64,000 nt of DNA from Hamadaea tsunoensis DSM 44101 (GCF_000428945.1 NZ_KE386822.1:1-64000); one strand, 5' to 3'; numbered from the stretch's first letter, positions 43,098 to 54,114 are shown. Program-made: numbers and translations. The notes: generated by a model not told the origin, from the letters alone.

Positions 43098-44858
43098 ATG
43101 AGTTCCTTCTCCGCCCAGCACCTCCTCCGCCGGGCCTCGCTGCGTCGCGGCCTGGCCGCTTCGGCGGTGGCACTGATCGCGCTCGGCTCGAACGCGGCCT
43201 GCGACTCGGCCGCATCGAGCTCGTCCGACGCACCGACCAAGGGCGGGAACCTCTACGTCTACGTCGCGGCCCTGCCGGACCACCTGGACCCGCAGCAGAT
43301 CAACGCGGCCACCGACGCCAACGTGTCGCGGCTGATCACGCGTACGCTCACCATGACGAAGGCGGAGCCCGGCGCGGCCAGCAGCGAGCTGGTCCCGGAC
43401 CTCGCCACGGACACCGGGCGGCCCAGTGACGGCAACAAGACCTGGGAGTTCAAGCTCAAGGACGGGGTGAAGTGGCAGGACGGCGCGGCCATCAACTGCG
43501 CCCAGCTGAAGTACGGCGCGGAGCGCAACTTCTCCGACCTGATGAGCGACGGCCTGCCCTACGTCCGGCTCTACCTGGACAAGCAGCCGGCCGGCTACAA
43601 GGGCCCGTTCCTCGGCAACAACAACAACGGCAACGGTCTGACCTCCGTGGAGTGCCCGGACGCGCGGACCATCCGCTACCACCTCAAGCAGCCCGTCGGT
43701 GACTTCGGCTACGTGGCCGCCCTGACCCAGCTCGCCCCGGTCCGCCCGGAGCAGGACGGCCAGGACAAGAAGAAGTACGACGAGGAGCCCTTCGCGACCG
43801 GCCCCTACAAGATCGGCTCGCGGACCGACGACCGGATCACGCTCGTCCGCAACGACAACTGGGACCGCAGCACCGACGCGGTGCGCAAGGCGTTCCCGGA
43901 CCAGATCCTGGTCGTGGCCGGCCCCAGCGCGGCCGAGCAGACCAACATGTTCATCGACGACCAGGGCGAGGCCCACTCGGGCATCATGCTCGACCAGGAC
44001 GTCGCCCCGAACTTCCTCCAGCAGGTCGTCAACGACCCCGAGCTGTCGGCGCGTACGGCGGGCGGTTCCACGGGCGCGGTGCGCTACTTCGCCATCAACA
44101 CGCGCAAGCTCACCAACCTCAAGTGCCGCCAGGCCATCGAGTACGCGTTCGACAAGCGCAAGTTCCGTACCGCGCTGGGCGGCTCGATCATGGGCGACCT
44201 GGCGACCGCGATGATCCCGCCGTCGCTCAGCTCGCACAAGGACTTCGACGTCTACGGCAACAACAGCCACCCCGACGGCGACGTCGAGAAGGCGGCCGAG
44301 CTGTTCAAGGCGGCCGGCGCGGCGTGCCCGAAGGAGCTGCGGGTCGCGTACCGGGACACCGCCGCCATCAAGCGCCTGATGAAGCCGCTGACGGAGATGT
44401 ACCTCAAGGTCGGTATCAAGATCACGCCCGTGCCGATGCCCGTGGCCACCTATTACCACGACATCTCCGACTCGGCGCTGAACTTCGACCTGATCTACGC
44501 CGGCTGGGTGCCCGACTACCCGAACGGCTCGGCCGTGATCCCCGCCCTCTTCGACGGCCGGGACCTGCCGGAGCCGGGGGACACCGGTACCAACAACTAC
44601 TCGTTCTTCCACAACGAGGACATCGAGCGCCAGATCGACGAGGCCGTCTCCGAGCCGGACCTCGAGCGCCAGTACAAGCTGTGGGGCGAGCTCGACGAAA
44701 AGATCATGGAGCAGGCCGCGGCCATTCCGGTGATCTTCAACGACGCGCAGCGGATCTACGGCTCGAACGTCACCGGCGTCTTCCTGACCCCGATGTACGC
44801 GCAGCCGGATCTGTCGGCGATCGGTCTGAAGGACCCGTCCGCGTCGAACGCGTCCTAG
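43098..44858 (+). CDS. ABC transporter solute-binding lipoprotein (family 5, peptide/opine type)
   Basis: 586-residue extracytoplasmic binding protein. A positively charged N-terminus and hydrophobic stretch lead to Cys35 (SNAAC), a probable lipid anchor, followed by a Ser-rich linker. The mature part matches family-5 oligopeptide/nickel-binding proteins (WEFKLKDGVKWQDG near 115, FATGPYKI, RQAIEYAFDKRKF). No permease or ATPase gene is adjacent, so it is an orphan receptor that presumably uses a transporter encoded elsewhere. GAGG precedes ATG 43098. Its place between tpiA and secG appears to be an insertion into a conserved block. Confidence 0.9.
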   Translation: MSSFSAQHLLRRASLRRGLAASAVALIALGSNAACDSAASSSSDAPTKGGNLYVYVAALPDHLDPQQINAATDANVSRLITRTLTMTKAEPGAASSELVPDLATDTGRPSDGNKTWEFKLKDGVKWQDGAAINCAQLKYGAERNFSDLMSDGLPYVRLYLDKQPAGYKGPFLGNNNNGNGLTSVECPDARTIRYHLKQPVGDFGYVAALTQLAPVRPEQDGQDKKKYDEEPFATGPYKIGSRTDDRITLVRNDNWDRSTDAVRKAFPDQILVVAGPSAAEQTNMFIDDQGEAHSGIMLDQDVAPNFLQQVVNDPELSARTAGGSTGAVRYFAINTRKLTNLKCRQAIEYAFDKRKFRTALGGSIMGDLATAMIPPSLSSHKDFDVYGNNSHPDGDVEKAAELFKAAGAACPKELRVAYRDTAAIKRLMKPLTEMYLKVGIKITPVPMPVATYYHDISDSALNFDLIYAGWVPDYPNGSAVIPALFDGRDLPEPGDTGTNNYSFFHNEDIERQIDEAVSEPDLERQYKLWGELDEKIMEQAAAIPVIFNDAQRIYGSNVTGVFLTPMYAQPDLSAIGLKDPSASNAS

Positions 44859-44889
44859 TCCGGACGGCGGAGCTGATTTCTCCGGGACC

Positions 44890-44915
44890 GGGGCGTGCCC
44901 TTCGCGGCGCGCCCC
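44890..44915 (+). terminator. Stem-loop after solute-binding protein gene
   Basis: A 9-bp stem with one G-U pair (GGGGCGTGC at 44890-44898, GCGCGCCCC at 44907-44915) lies 31 bp after the stop. Confidence 0.6.
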
Positions 44916-44982
44916 GCTATCCTGGTTCACGTTGTTCGCCCGGCGCCCTCGGCCGCCGCGGCGCCCCTGGAGAGGACGACCC

Positions 44983-45234
44983 GTGCCCATTGCGTTCGCG
45001 TACACGCTGATCGTGATCCTGCTCATCACGAGCGGCCTGCTGACCCTGCTGATCCTGCTGCACCGTGGCAAGGGCGGCGGCCTTTCCAGCATGTTCGGCG
45101 GCGGCGTCTCCTCCAACCTGGCCGGGTCCTCGGTCGCGGAGAAGAACCTCGACCGCTACACCGTGCTCGTGGGCATCATCTGGTTCGCGTGCATCGTCGG
45201 CCTCGGCCTCTGGCTCAAGCTCGCGGTGAAGTGA
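44983..45234 (+). CDS. secG: Preprotein translocase subunit SecG
   Basis: 83-residue membrane protein of the SecYEG channel. Two hydrophobic helices (about 4-24 and 58-78) flank the conserved loop RGKGGGLSSMFGGG. GTG 44983 has GGAGAGGA upstream; a longer in-frame start would add a Pro/Arg-rich non-membrane tail and is unlikely. It sits after the glycolytic genes as in most actinomycetes. Confidence 0.93.
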   Translation: MPIAFAYTLIVILLITSGLLTLLILLHRGKGGGLSSMFGGGVSSNLAGSSVAEKNLDRYTVLVGIIWFACIVGLGLWLKLAVK

Positions 45235-45278
45235 CGGATACCGCCCGGCGTGTCGGGGGTACGCTCTGTCGCCCGGCC

Positions 45279-45306
45279 TTGCCGATGCGGTAGACTCAGA
45301 TAATCT
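45279..45306 (+). promoter_or_regulatory. Promoter of cold-shock gene
   Basis: TTGCCG (45279-45284), a 16-nt spacer and TAATCT (45301-45306) form a vegetative-type promoter. It implies a leader of about 110 nt before the csp start, as is usual for cold-shock genes whose long leaders act in temperature-dependent translation. Confidence 0.55.
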
Positions 45307-45423
45307 TTTTGCGTTGTGGTTCACTCGCGCCGCCTTGCTTCCAAGGTTTCGCGTGCTCCACTGCTTGAAGGTCACGTTGCAGTAAGCACGTGGAAGTAAC
45401 CCACTCAAGGGAGTAAGGCACAC

Positions 45424-45627
45424 ATGGCACAGGGAACCGTGAAGTGGTTCAACGCGGACAAGGGCTTCGGCTTCATCTCGGTCGACAATGGCGGCCCGGA
45501 TGTGTTCGTCCACTTCTCTGCCATCCAGTCCAGCGGCTACCGTAGCCTCGAGGAGAACCAGCGGGTCGAGTTCGAGATCGCTCAGGGGGCCAAGGGTCCG
45601 CAGGCCGAGCAGGTCCGCCCGCTCTGA
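45424..45627 (+). CDS. cspA: Cold-shock domain protein (CspA family)
   Basis: 67-residue single-stranded nucleic-acid-binding protein. RNP1 is KGFGFI and RNP2 is DVFVHF, both complete. It acts as an RNA chaperone and transcription antiterminator in growth and cold adaptation. The leader of about 110 nt and the AAGGGAG ribosome site precede ATG 45424. A textbook intrinsic terminator follows. Confidence 0.97.
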   Translation: MAQGTVKWFNADKGFGFISVDNGGPDVFVHFSAIQSSGYRSLEENQRVEFEIAQGAKGPQAEQVRPL

Positions 45628-45653
45628 TCTTCAGAGCTGCGAGAAACACAATG

Positions 45654-45684
45654 AAAGCCCCCGGACGATGTCCGGGGGCTTTTT
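45654..45684 (+). terminator. Intrinsic terminator of cspA
   Basis: A 13-bp stem (45654-45666 and 45670-45682) with a GAT loop is followed by T residues. It is the only canonical terminator with a U-run noted here and can also serve the convergent pgl operon. Confidence 0.93.
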
Positions 45685-45712
45685 CGTGTCTGCCGGCTTC
45701 CGCCGGACCCTG

Positions 45713-46489
45713 CTAGGACCGCAGGGAGACCGTCTTCGGCGGCAGGTCGGCCGCGGCGGCCCGGTCGAGCAGCCAGAGCGTCCGTTCCGTGCCTTCCACG
45801 CCGCCGGCGGGCAGCTGTACGCGTCCCGCGCCGGAGATCGCCATCCCGATCGGGGCCGCCTTGTCGGGTCCCGTCGCGATCAGCCACACCTCCTCGGCGG
45901 TGTTGATCGTCGGCAGGGTGAGCGTGATGCGTACCGGCGGGGGCTTGGGCGCGCCCCGGACGGCGGCCACGGCCCGCGTGTCGTACGCGGCCGGCTGCTC
46001 CGGGAAGACCGAGGCGACGTGCCCGTCCTCACCCACCCCGAGCAGCAGCAGGTCGAAGTGGGGGAGCCGGGCGCTGCCGGGTGCCGCCGCGGCGGCCAGT
46101 TCGGCGGCGTACGCGGCCGCGGCCGCCTCCGGGTCGTCACCGGCCGGCCCGTCCGAGGGCGGCATCGGGTGCACCCGCGCCGGATCGAGCTTGAGCGCGT
46201 CCAGCAGGGCCGTCCGCGCCTGGGTCTCGTTGCGGTCGGGGTGGCCCGCCGGCAGGAACCGCTCGTCGCCCCACCAGATGTCGACCCGGTTCCAGTCGAT
46301 CGCCGACAGCGCCGGGCTGGCCGCCACCGCCTGGTAGACGGCGGCGGCGACCCGGCCGCCCGTGAGGACGACGGCGACGTCCCCCCGGGCGGACTGCGCG
46401 TCGATGAGGCGTACCAGGAGACGGGCCGCCACGGCCTCGGCGAGCAGTTCCTTGTCGCCGTGGACGATGACGGAGTGCTCCGTGCTCAC
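45713..46489 (-). CDS. pgl: 6-phosphogluconolactonase (DevB type)
   Basis: 258-residue enzyme hydrolysing 6-phosphogluconolactone, second step of the oxidative pentose phosphate pathway. Characteristic stretches are VVLTGGR (phosphate loop), IWWGDERFLP and LLLGVGEDGHVASVFP (catalytic His). GTG 46489 overlaps the opcA stop by 4 bp (GTGA). It is last in the tkt-tal-pgi-zwf-opcA-pgl operon. The cspA terminator region lies just beyond its stop. Confidence 0.95.
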   Translation of the reverse strand: MSTEHSVIVHGDKELLAEAVAARLLVRLIDAQSARGDVAVVLTGGRVAAAVYQAVAASPALSAIDWNRVDIWWGDERFLPAGHPDRNETQARTALLDALKLDPARVHPMPPSDGPAGDDPEAAAAAYAAELAAAAAPGSARLPHFDLLLLGVGEDGHVASVFPEQPAAYDTRAVAAVRGAPKPPPVRITLTLPTINTAEEVWLIATGPDKAAPIGMAISGAGRVQLPAGGVEGTERTLWLLDRAAAADLPPKTVSLRS

Positions 46490-47463
46490 GAGTTCACCAG
46501 GATCTTGGCGGTCCGCTTCGCCGGGCGCTTGTCGAGATCGTGGGTGCCGGTGGCGGCCGCCAGCGCCGTCGCGTACGGCTGATCCGCGTCGAGCCGGCGC
46601 AACTCCTCCGCCAGCTCTTCGCCCAGGCGGCGGGTGACCAGCGGCAGGATCCGGTCGTCCACGCCGGTACGCGACAGGACGGCCGTCCCTTCCCGCCGGG
46701 TGAGCGTCATGTGCCCGTCGCCGTCGGAGCCGGTGAGGGTGAGCGAGACCTCCTCCAGCCGGCCGGAGGCCGCGGGGGAGATCGTCGGGACCACGCCGAG
46801 CCGGACACCGAGCCAGCCGGCCAGCAGCGCGGCGGTGGGGTCGTTCTCGGCGGCGGTGACCGTGACGCCGGTCGCCCGCTGCTCGGTGAGGGTGTCGAAC
46901 GCGCCCGCGATGAGCGTGCGCCACGGGGTCGTCCGCGTCCACGCCAGGTCGGTGTCGCCGGGCGCGTAGTCGGCGGCCCGCTGGCGCAGGGCCTTCAGCG
47001 GGTCGGCCGACTGGGCCACGTCGGTGATGCGCCGCTCGGCGACGACGCCCAGCGGGTCCTCGCCGATGCGGTCCGGCGGTACGCCGTGCCACCAGGTGAC
47101 GACCGGCACGTCCGGCGCGAGCAGCGGCATGACGACGGACTCGGCGTGCCGGGCGACGCCGCCGTGCATGCGCAGCACGACCGCCTCCGCCGGCCCGAGC
47201 CGCCCGCCGACGATGATCTCGGCGTCGAGCCGGTCCTTCGCCGGATCGGTGTTGTTCTCACCGATCCGGCTGACCACGATCAACCGGCACGGATGCGAGG
47301 CCGCGGCGATGGTCGCTGCGTCCTCGACCGCGCGTACCCGGGCTTCTTCCACGACGACGACCAGCGTGAGCGCGAGTCCGCTCGCCACGCCGCCGGCGGA
47401 GTGCCGCTCGGCGGCGAGCTTGCGCACCACCTCGGCGCCGGTGGTGTCCCACAGAGCCAACAT
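46486..47463 (-). CDS. opcA: Glucose-6-phosphate dehydrogenase assembly protein OpcA
   Basis: 325-residue actinobacterial/cyanobacterial OpcA, which activates or assembles Zwf, sometimes in redox control. Conserved stretches are LALWDTTGAEVVRKL at the start, SHPCRLIVV, VVTWWHGVPP and TDLAWTRTTPWRTLIAG. AGGAGG lies 7 nt before ATG 47463. It follows zwf with 11 bp between and overlaps pgl. Confidence 0.95.
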   Translation of the reverse strand: MLALWDTTGAEVVRKLAAERHSAGGVASGLALTLVVVVEEARVRAVEDAATIAAASHPCRLIVVSRIGENNTDPAKDRLDAEIIVGGRLGPAEAVVLRMHGGVARHAESVVMPLLAPDVPVVTWWHGVPPDRIGEDPLGVVAERRITDVAQSADPLKALRQRAADYAPGDTDLAWTRTTPWRTLIAGAFDTLTEQRATGVTVTAAENDPTAALLAGWLGVRLGVVPTISPAASGRLEEVSLTLTGSDGDGHMTLTRREGTAVLSRTGVDDRILPLVTRRLGEELAEELRRLDADQPYATALAAATGTHDLDKRPAKRTAKILVNS

Positions 47464-47474
47464 GTGCCTGCCTC

Positions 47475-49022
47475 CTAAGCCCGGCGCCAGGCGCGGCCCT
47501 CGCGCGCCAGCATCTCGTCCGCCTCGATCGGTCCCCACTCGCCCGCCCGGTAGGGGGCGGGCTTGGTGCCGACCCACGCCTCCTCGAGCGGGTCGATGAC
47601 GCGCCAGCTCTCCTCGACCTCTTCGGCCTGGGGGAAGAGCGTCCGGTCGCCGATGAGCACGTCGAGCACCAGCCGCTCGTACGCCTCCGGACTCGCCTCG
47701 GTGAACGCCTCGCCGTAGGAGAAGTCCATGGCGATGTCGCGCAGCTCCATGGCGGTGCCCGGGACCTTCGAGCCGAACTTGAGCACGACGCCCTCGTCCG
47801 GCTGGACCCGGATGACCAGCTGGTTGTTGCCGAGCAGTTCCACGTCGTCGGGGTTGAACGGCAGGTGCGGCGCCTTCTTGAACAGGACGGCCACCTCGGT
47901 GACCCGGCGCGGCATGCGCTTGCCGCAGCGGATGTAGAACGGCACGCCGGCCCAGCGCCGGTTCTGGATGCCCAGCTCGACGGCGACGTACGTCTCGGTC
48001 GTCGAGGTGGGCGGGACGTCGGTCTCCTCCAGGTAGCCCGCCGCCGGCTCGCCGGCCACCCAGCCCGCGGTGTACTGGCCGCGTACGGTGCCGGCCGCGA
48101 TGTCGTCCGGCAGCGTGATCGCGCGCAGCACCTTCAGCTTCTCCGCGCGGATCTCGGTGGCGTCGAACGACGTCGGCTCCTCCATCGCCACCAGCGCCAG
48201 CAACTGGAGCAGGTGGTTCTGGAGCACGTCCCGCGCGGTGCCGACGGAGTCGTAGAAGCCGGCACGCGTACCGATGCCGACGTCCTCGGCCATGGTGATC
48301 TGGACCGAGTCGACGTACTTCGTGTTCCACACCGGCTCGAACAGGGCGTTCGCGAAGCGCAGGGCCAGGATGTTCTGGACCGTCTCCTTGCCCAGGTAGT
48401 GGTCGATGCGGAACACGTCGGGAGCGGTGAACACGTCGTCGACGAGGTCGTTGAGCTGCTTCGCCGAGGCCAGGTCGTGGCCGAACGGCTTCTCCACCAC
48501 GACCCGCCGCCAGCCGCCCGACTTCTCGTTGCTGGCCATCCCGGTCCGGTCGAGCTGCTTGAGCACGGTCGGGAAGGCGGCCGGCGGGATCGAGAAGTAG
48601 AACGCGGCGTTGCCCTTGATCCCGTGCGTCTCGCGGAGCTGGTCCAGGGTCTGCGCCAGCGAGTCGAACCCGGCGTCGTCGTCGAACGCGCCCGCGACGA
48701 ACTTGATGTTGCCGACCAGCCGCTGCCAGACCTCTTCCCGCCACGGCGTACGCGCGTGCGCCTGGGCGTGCTCCTTCGCGAAGTCCTCGAAGTCGCCGTC
48801 ACCCCAGTCGCGGCGCGCGTACCCGAGCACGACGAAACCGGGCGGCAGCAGCCCCCGGTTCGCGAGGTCGTAGATGGCGGGGATCAGCTTCTTGCGGGCC
48901 AGGTCGCCGGTCACGCCGAAGATGACCAGCGCGCACGGCTCCGGGATGCGGGGCAGGCGGCGGTCCTGAGGATCGCGTAGGGGGTTGCGCGGTCCCTCGA
49001 CGGTCTTACGGGATCGGGGCAT
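47475..49022 (-). CDS. zwf: Glucose-6-phosphate 1-dehydrogenase
   Basis: 515-residue NADP-dependent enzyme committing glucose 6-phosphate to the pentose phosphate pathway. The coenzyme fold is [14 protein letters not shown] (about 34-47). The active-site signature is [13 protein letters not shown], and EKPFGHD is conserved nearby. ATG 49022 is preceded by GGGAG and lies one base from the pgi stop. Confidence 0.97.
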   Translation of the reverse strand: MPRSRKTVEGPRNPLRDPQDRRLPRIPEPCALVIFGVTGDLARKKLIPAIYDLANRGLLPPGFVVLGYARRDWGDGDFEDFAKEHAQAHARTPWREEVWQRLVGNIKFVAGAFDDDAGFDSLAQTLDQLRETHGIKGNAAFYFSIPPAAFPTVLKQLDRTGMASNEKSGGWRRVVVEKPFGHDLASAKQLNDLVDDVFTAPDVFRIDHYLGKETVQNILALRFANALFEPVWNTKYVDSVQITMAEDVGIGTRAGFYDSVGTARDVLQNHLLQLLALVAMEEPTSFDATEIRAEKLKVLRAITLPDDIAAGTVRGQYTAGWVAGEPAAGYLEETDVPPTSTTETYVAVELGIQNRRWAGVPFYIRCGKRMPRRVTEVAVLFKKAPHLPFNPDDVELLGNNQLVIRVQPDEGVVLKFGSKVPGTAMELRDIAMDFSYGEAFTEASPEAYERLVLDVLIGDRTLFPQAEEVEESWRVIDPLEEAWVGTKPAPYRAGEWGPIEADEMLAREGRAWRRA

Positions 49023-49023
49023 G

Positions 49024-50637
49024 TCAGGCTCCCAGGCTGCGGGCCGCGGCGAGCAGCCGTTCCAGGCCCGCCGCGCGGTCGGTCAGGTGCAGGTGCAGCA
49101 GCGGACGGCCACGCCCCGCGAGGGCCTGGCGGTCGCCCGCGGCCTGGGCCGCCTGCAGCTCGCCGAAGCTGTACGCCTGCCCCGGAACCGCGAGGTCCTC
49201 GGCGACCGCGCCGGTGATCTGCAGGAACGAGCCGACCTGCGGACCGCCCTTGTGGAACTGGCCGGTCGAGTGCAGGAACCGGGGGCCCCAGCCGAACGTG
49301 ACCGGCCGGCCGGACGCGGCGGCGAGCAGCGGGCGTACCTGCGCGGCGGTGGCGTCCCCGAACCGGTCCAGGTACGCCATCACGGCCAGGTACCCGTCGG
49401 CGCCCAGCCCGTCGAGCAGCGCCTTGAGGGCCTCCTCGACCGTCTGCGCGGGCGCCGAGGAGTAGCCGGTGACCGGGCCGTCGGTGAACGTGGCCGCGAT
49501 GGTCGGCGTACCGGATTCGAGGATCTTCTTGGTGTTCTCCTTGGACTCGGTCACGTTGGGCTGGTCGAACGGGTTGATCCCGATGACCCGCCCGGCGATC
49601 GCCGTGGCCGCCTCCCAGGCGAGGAAGTGCGCGCCGAGCGGCCCGTTGACCGCGACCGTGCCGGGCGCGGGCGGCGTCGCCATGTCCGTCGCGCCGCCCA
49701 CCACCACGGTGAGCACGTCGTCACCGGTGGCGCCGGGCGCCTCGGGCGACTCCACGACGACCGGCAGGATTCCCTTGCCGAGCTTGCCCGTGGACTCCGC
49801 GATCAGCTGCTCGGCCCAGTCACCCAGGCCGACGATGCCGCTGCCGTCCTCGGCCAGGCTCACCTTGTCCCGGCCTTCGAGCGCCGCCGCGCCGAGCAGC
49901 GCGCCGAGCGCCAGCGACGGGTTGCCCTCGGTCGAGGAGAGCCCCTCGCCCAGCTCCGCGGCCTGGTCGAGCAGCTCGGCCACGTCCACGCCGGCCAGCG
50001 CCGACGGCACCATGCCGAACGCGGTCAGCGCCGAGTAGCGCCCGCCCACGTTCGGGTCCGCGAGCACCACGAAGGCGCCCATCTCGCGCGCCGTCTGCTC
50101 CAGGGGCGAGCCCGGGTCCGTGACGATCACGAAATGCCGGCCCGCCTCGGCCTCCGACAGTCCCAGGTCGAGGAAGGCCTGCCAGTACGCGCGGCGGTGG
50201 CTGTCGGTCTCGACGGTCGAGCCGGACTTGCTGGACACGACGACGACCGTGCTCGCCAGGCGGTCGCCGAGCGCGGCGCGTACCTGGTGGGGGTCGGTGG
50301 TGTCGAGGACGGTGAGCGGCCGGCCGAGCGTACGCGCGATGACCTCGGGCGCGAGCGAGGAGCCGCCCATGCCGGCGAGCACCACGTGGTCCAGGTCGGC
50401 GAGCTCGGCGGTGAGCTCGGCGAGCTGGGGGAGCAGGGCCCGGGAGCGCTCGACGGTGTCGATCCAGCCGAGCCGGATCGAGGCCTCGGGCTGCGCGTCG
50501 GCACCCCAGAGCGTCGCGTCCTTGGCCGCCAGCTTCGCCGGTACGCCGTCGTCGACCAGCTGCGCGCGGGCCTGCGACGGGTCGGCGGGGGCGTCGGCCC
50601 GGACGGCGAGCCCGGCGGCGAATTCCACTTCGGACAT
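49024..50637 (-). CDS. pgi: Glucose-6-phosphate isomerase
   Basis: 537-residue isomerase of the divergent actinobacterial type, interconverting glucose and fructose 6-phosphates. SIS-domain features are [13 protein letters not shown] and [15 protein letters not shown]; the C-terminal [16 protein letters not shown] carries the catalytic His/Lys. ATG 50637 overlaps the tal stop (TGATG). Its location in the pentose phosphate operon allows recycling of fructose 6-phosphate into Zwf. Confidence 0.95.
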   Translation of the reverse strand: MSEVEFAAGLAVRADAPADPSQARAQLVDDGVPAKLAAKDATLWGADAQPEASIRLGWIDTVERSRALLPQLAELTAELADLDHVVLAGMGGSSLAPEVIARTLGRPLTVLDTTDPHQVRAALGDRLASTVVVVSSKSGSTVETDSHRRAYWQAFLDLGLSEAEAGRHFVIVTDPGSPLEQTAREMGAFVVLADPNVGGRYSALTAFGMVPSALAGVDVAELLDQAAELGEGLSSTEGNPSLALGALLGAAALEGRDKVSLAEDGSGIVGLGDWAEQLIAESTGKLGKGILPVVVESPEAPGATGDDVLTVVVGGATDMATPPAPGTVAVNGPLGAHFLAWEAATAIAGRVIGINPFDQPNVTESKENTKKILESGTPTIAATFTDGPVTGYSSAPAQTVEEALKALLDGLGADGYLAVMAYLDRFGDATAAQVRPLLAAASGRPVTFGWGPRFLHSTGQFHKGGPQVGSFLQITGAVAEDLAVPGQAYSFGELQAAQAAGDRQALAGRGRPLLHLHLTDRAAGLERLLAAARSLGA

Positions 50638-51743
50638 CAGGCGTTCTCCAGTTTCTTGCTGATGCCGTCGAGCAGCTCGGTCCAGCTGGCCTCGAACTTG
50701 TCGACGCCCTCGCGCTCCAGGACCGCGTACACGTCGTCGAGGTCGATGCCGGCGGCGGTGAGCTCGGCCATGACCTTCGCGGAGTCGGCGAAGTGCGGGG
50801 TGACCGTGTCGGCGGCCGGGTGGCCGTGGTCGGCGACGGCGTGCAAGGTCTTCTCGGGCATGGTGTTGACGGTGTCCGGGGCGATCAGGTCGTCCACGTA
50901 GAGCGTGTCGGGGTAGTCCGGGTTCTTGGTGCCGGTCGACGCCCACAGCGGCCGCTGCACGTTGGCGCCGGCGGCCTTGAGCGCGGCCCACCGGTCGCCC
51001 CCGACGACCTCCAGATACGCCTGGTACGCCAGCCGCGCGTTGGCGACCGCCGCCTTGCCCTTCAGCTCGGGCCGGCCGAGGCCGTCGAGGCGCTTGTCGA
51101 TCTCGGTGTCCACCCGGGACACGAAGAACGACGCGACAGACTCGATCTTGGACAGGTCGTGGCCGTTGGCCTTCGCCTGCTCCAGGCCGGACAGCCAGGC
51201 GTCGAGGACGGCCTTGTAGCGCTCCAGCGAGAAGATCAGCGTCACGTTCACGCTGATGCCGCCGGCCAGCGTGGCCGTGATGGCGGGCAGGCCGGGCTCG
51301 GTGGCCGGGATCTTGATGAACAGGTTCTCCCGGTCGACGAGCCACCACAGCTGCTTGGCCTCGGCGATCGTCGCGTCGGTCACCATCGCCAGGCGCGGGT
51401 CGACCTCGATCGAGACGCGCCCGTCCCGACCGTCGCTCGCGTCGAACGCCGGTCGCATCACGTCGCACGCCCACCGGACGTCGTACGTGGTGATCATGCG
51501 GGCGGCCTCGTCCACGGTCACCTTGCGGACGGCCAGGTCCTTCAGCTGCTCGGCGTACAGCTCCGAGGCGCCGAGGGCACCCGCGAAGATGGTCGGATTG
51601 CTGGTCACGCCCACGACGTGCTGGTCGCGGACGAGGCCGGCCAGCGAGGTCGCCTTGCCGCCGTCGGCGAGGCGCTCGCGGGAGATGTCGTCGAGCCACA
51701 CCGCGACGCCCGCGGCCGAGAGCTCGCCCAGTATGTCGGTCAT
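50637..51743 (-). CDS. tal: Transaldolase
   Basis: 368-residue TIM-barrel enzyme transferring a dihydroxyacetone unit in the non-oxidative pentose phosphate pathway. The signature VTSNPTIF and the Schiff-base Lys in NLFIKIPAT are intact. VNVTLIFS and the [10 protein letters not shown] stretch are typical of the actinobacterial long form. AAGGAG precedes ATG 51743. It is 32 bp downstream of tkt and overlaps pgi. Confidence 0.97.
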   Translation of the reverse strand: MTDILGELSAAGVAVWLDDISRERLADGGKATSLAGLVRDQHVVGVTSNPTIFAGALGASELYAEQLKDLAVRKVTVDEAARMITTYDVRWACDVMRPAFDASDGRDGRVSIEVDPRLAMVTDATIAEAKQLWWLVDRENLFIKIPATEPGLPAITATLAGGISVNVTLIFSLERYKAVLDAWLSGLEQAKANGHDLSKIESVASFFVSRVDTEIDKRLDGLGRPELKGKAAVANARLAYQAYLEVVGGDRWAALKAAGANVQRPLWASTGTKNPDYPDTLYVDDLIAPDTVNTMPEKTLHAVADHGHPAADTVTPHFADSAKVMAELTAAGIDLDDVYAVLEREGVDKFEASWTELLDGISKKLENA

Positions 51744-51775
51744 TGCTGCCGTCTCCTTCTCGGAGTGATTCGGTC

Positions 51776-53866
51776 TCAGTTGCCGGTCGTCGAGCCCTGG
51801 ACCGCACCCGTACGCGACAGCGCCGCGTGGGCCTTGGCCACCACGTTGTCCGGGGTGAACCCGAACTGCTCGAACAGCACCTGGTAGGGCGCGGAGGCGC
51901 CGTAGTGCTCCAGGCTCACGCACTCGCCCTCGTCGCCGACGAGGTCGCGCCACGACATCGCGATGCCGGCCTCGATGCTGACCTTCGCGGCCGCCCTCGG
52001 CAGAACCTCGTCCTTGTACGCGCGGTCCTGCGCCCGGAACCACTCCTGGCAGGGCATGGAGACGACGCGGGTCGGCGTACCGGCCGCTTCGAGACGCTTG
52101 CGGGCCTCGACGGCCAGCCCGACCTCCGAGCCGGTCGCCATCAGCACGACCTGCGGGGTACCGCCCGACGCCTCCACGAGGACGTAGCCGCCCTTGAGGA
52201 AGGACTCGTAGCTCATCGCGGCCGGGTCCTGCACCGGCAGCGCCTGCCGGGTGAGGGCCAGCGCGGTCGGCCGGTCCGTGTGCTCCAGCGCGGCCCGCCA
52301 CGCGTACGCGGTCTCGTTGGCGTCGCCCGGGCGCACGACGTCCAGGCCCGGGATCGCCCGCAGCGCCGACAGGTGCTCGACCGGCTGGTGGGTCGGGCCG
52401 TCCTCGCCGAGGCCGATCGAGTCGTGCGTCCACACGTAGGTCACCGGCAGGCCCATGAGGGCCGCGAGGCGTACGGACGGTCGCATGTAGTCGCTGAACA
52501 CGAGGAACGTGCCGCCGTAGGGGCGGGTCTTCCCGTGCAGGGCGATGCCGTTGAGGATGCCGCCCATGCCGTGCTCGCGGATGCCGAAGTGCAGCGTCCG
52601 GCCGTAGATGTCGCCGGGGAACTCCTTGGTGGCGTGGTCCGGCGGGATGAACGACGGCTCGCCCTTCATCGTGGTGTTGTTGCTCTCGGCCAGGTCGGCG
52701 GAGCCGCCCCACAGCTCGGGCAGGACCCCCGCCAGGCTGTTGAGCACCTCGCCGGAGGCGGCCCGGGTGGCGATCGCCTTCGCGTCGGCCTTCCACTGCG
52801 GCAGCGCGCCCGTCCAGCCGTCCGGCAGCGTACGCGCGACCAGCCGGTCCAGCAGCTCCTTGCGCTCCGGGTTGGCGGCGGCCCACTTGTCGAACGCCTT
52901 CTGCCACTCGGCGTGCTCCTCGGCGCCCCGGGCGAGCACCTCGCGAGCGTGGCCGAGCACGTCGCCGGCGACCTCGAAGGACAGCGCCGGGTCGAAGCCG
53001 AGCACCTGCTTGGTGGCGGCCACCTCGTCGGCGCCCAGGGCGGAACCGTGGATCTTGCCGGTGTTCTGCTTGTGCGGCGCCGGCCAGCCGATGATCGTCC
53101 GCAGCGCGATGAAGCTCGGCCGGTCCGTCTCCGCCTTGGCGGCCTCGATCGCCGCGAAGAGCGCCTCGACGTCCTCGTGGTAGCTGCCGCCCGCGGTCCA
53201 GTCGACCCGCTGGGTGTGCCACCCGTACGCGGCGTAGCGCTCGACGACGTCCTCGGACTTCGCGATCTTCGTGTCGTCCTCGATGGAGATCTCGTTGTCG
53301 TCGTAGATCACGACGAGGTTGCCCAGCTGCTGGTGGCCGGCGATGGCGCTCACCTCGTGGGTGATGCCCTCCTCGATGTCGCCGTCCGAGCAGATGACGT
53401 AGATGTTGTGGTCGAACGGGCTCTGCCCGGCCGGCGCGTCCGGGTCGAACAGGCCGCGCTCGCGGCGGGTGGCCATCGCCATGCCGACCGCGTTCGCCAG
53501 GCCCTGCCCGAGCGGGCCGGTGGTGGTCTCGACGCCCTTGGTGTGCTTCCACTCCGGGTGGCCCGGCGTCAGCGAACCCCATTGGCGCAGCTGCTGCAGG
53601 TCCGACAGCTCCAGCCCGTAACCGCTGAGGTACAGCTGGATGTAGAGGGTCAGGCTGCTGTGGCCGCACGACAGCACGAAACGGTCGCGGCCGAGCCACT
53701 GGGGATCGGCCGGGTCGTGCCGCATCACCCGCTGGAAGAGCAGGTACGCCGCCGGGGCGAGGCTCATCGCCGTCCCGGGGTGACCGTTGCCCGACTTCTC
53801 CACGGCGTCCATGGCCAGCACCCGGACGGTGTCCACGGCGCGCTTGTCCAGATCAGACCAGTTCAT
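51776..53866 (-). CDS. tkt: Transketolase
   Basis: 696-residue thiamine-diphosphate enzyme moving two-carbon units between sugar phosphates. The N-terminal [13 protein letters not shown], the ThDP/Mg motif [15 protein letters not shown] (GDG) and the pyrimidine-binding domain [18 protein letters not shown] are complete. ATG 53866 heads the tkt-tal-pgi-zwf-opcA-pgl operon. The leader carries a 12-bp direct repeat. It is divergent from ctaB, the order seen in many actinomycetes. Confidence 0.97.
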   Translation of the reverse strand: MNWSDLDKRAVDTVRVLAMDAVEKSGNGHPGTAMSLAPAAYLLFQRVMRHDPADPQWLGRDRFVLSCGHSSLTLYIQLYLSGYGLELSDLQQLRQWGSLTPGHPEWKHTKGVETTTGPLGQGLANAVGMAMATRRERGLFDPDAPAGQSPFDHNIYVICSDGDIEEGITHEVSAIAGHQQLGNLVVIYDDNEISIEDDTKIAKSEDVVERYAAYGWHTQRVDWTAGGSYHEDVEALFAAIEAAKAETDRPSFIALRTIIGWPAPHKQNTGKIHGSALGADEVAATKQVLGFDPALSFEVAGDVLGHAREVLARGAEEHAEWQKAFDKWAAANPERKELLDRLVARTLPDGWTGALPQWKADAKAIATRAASGEVLNSLAGVLPELWGGSADLAESNNTTMKGEPSFIPPDHATKEFPGDIYGRTLHFGIREHGMGGILNGIALHGKTRPYGGTFLVFSDYMRPSVRLAALMGLPVTYVWTHDSIGLGEDGPTHQPVEHLSALRAIPGLDVVRPGDANETAYAWRAALEHTDRPTALALTRQALPVQDPAAMSYESFLKGGYVLVEASGGTPQVVLMATGSEVGLAVEARKRLEAAGTPTRVVSMPCQEWFRAQDRAYKDEVLPRAAAKVSIEAGIAMSWRDLVGDEGECVSLEHYGASAPYQVLFEQFGFTPDNVVAKAHAALSRTGAVQGSTTGN

Positions 53867-54114
53867 CGACTCGTCCTGCTCCCCTGCGAATCATGCGGTA
53901 ACGCTGAATCATGCGGTGATGCTCCGGACGAAGTTTCCGGCCGGAGTATGTCGCTGGCGGCCCCGGTGTCGCCTTTACACCTGTGACCCTACAAGCCGTG
54001 TCTAAACCGCGTACGCGATCTCCCTCACTTACCCGCGGGGTGCCGTGCTACCCCTCGGGGCGTGTGACGGGCCGCACGTCGGCGAGGCAGCCGAATGGCC
54101 GACCGGCGCCTTCT
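53867..54114. other. Divergent tkt-ctaB intergenic region
   Basis: 248 bp holding promoters for both directions. The word GAATCATGCGGT is repeated at 53888-53899 and 53906-53917 (18-bp spacing), 49 and 31 bp upstream of the tkt start, and could be a regulator site. No strong -35/-10 pair was identified for tkt. Confidence 0.5.
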
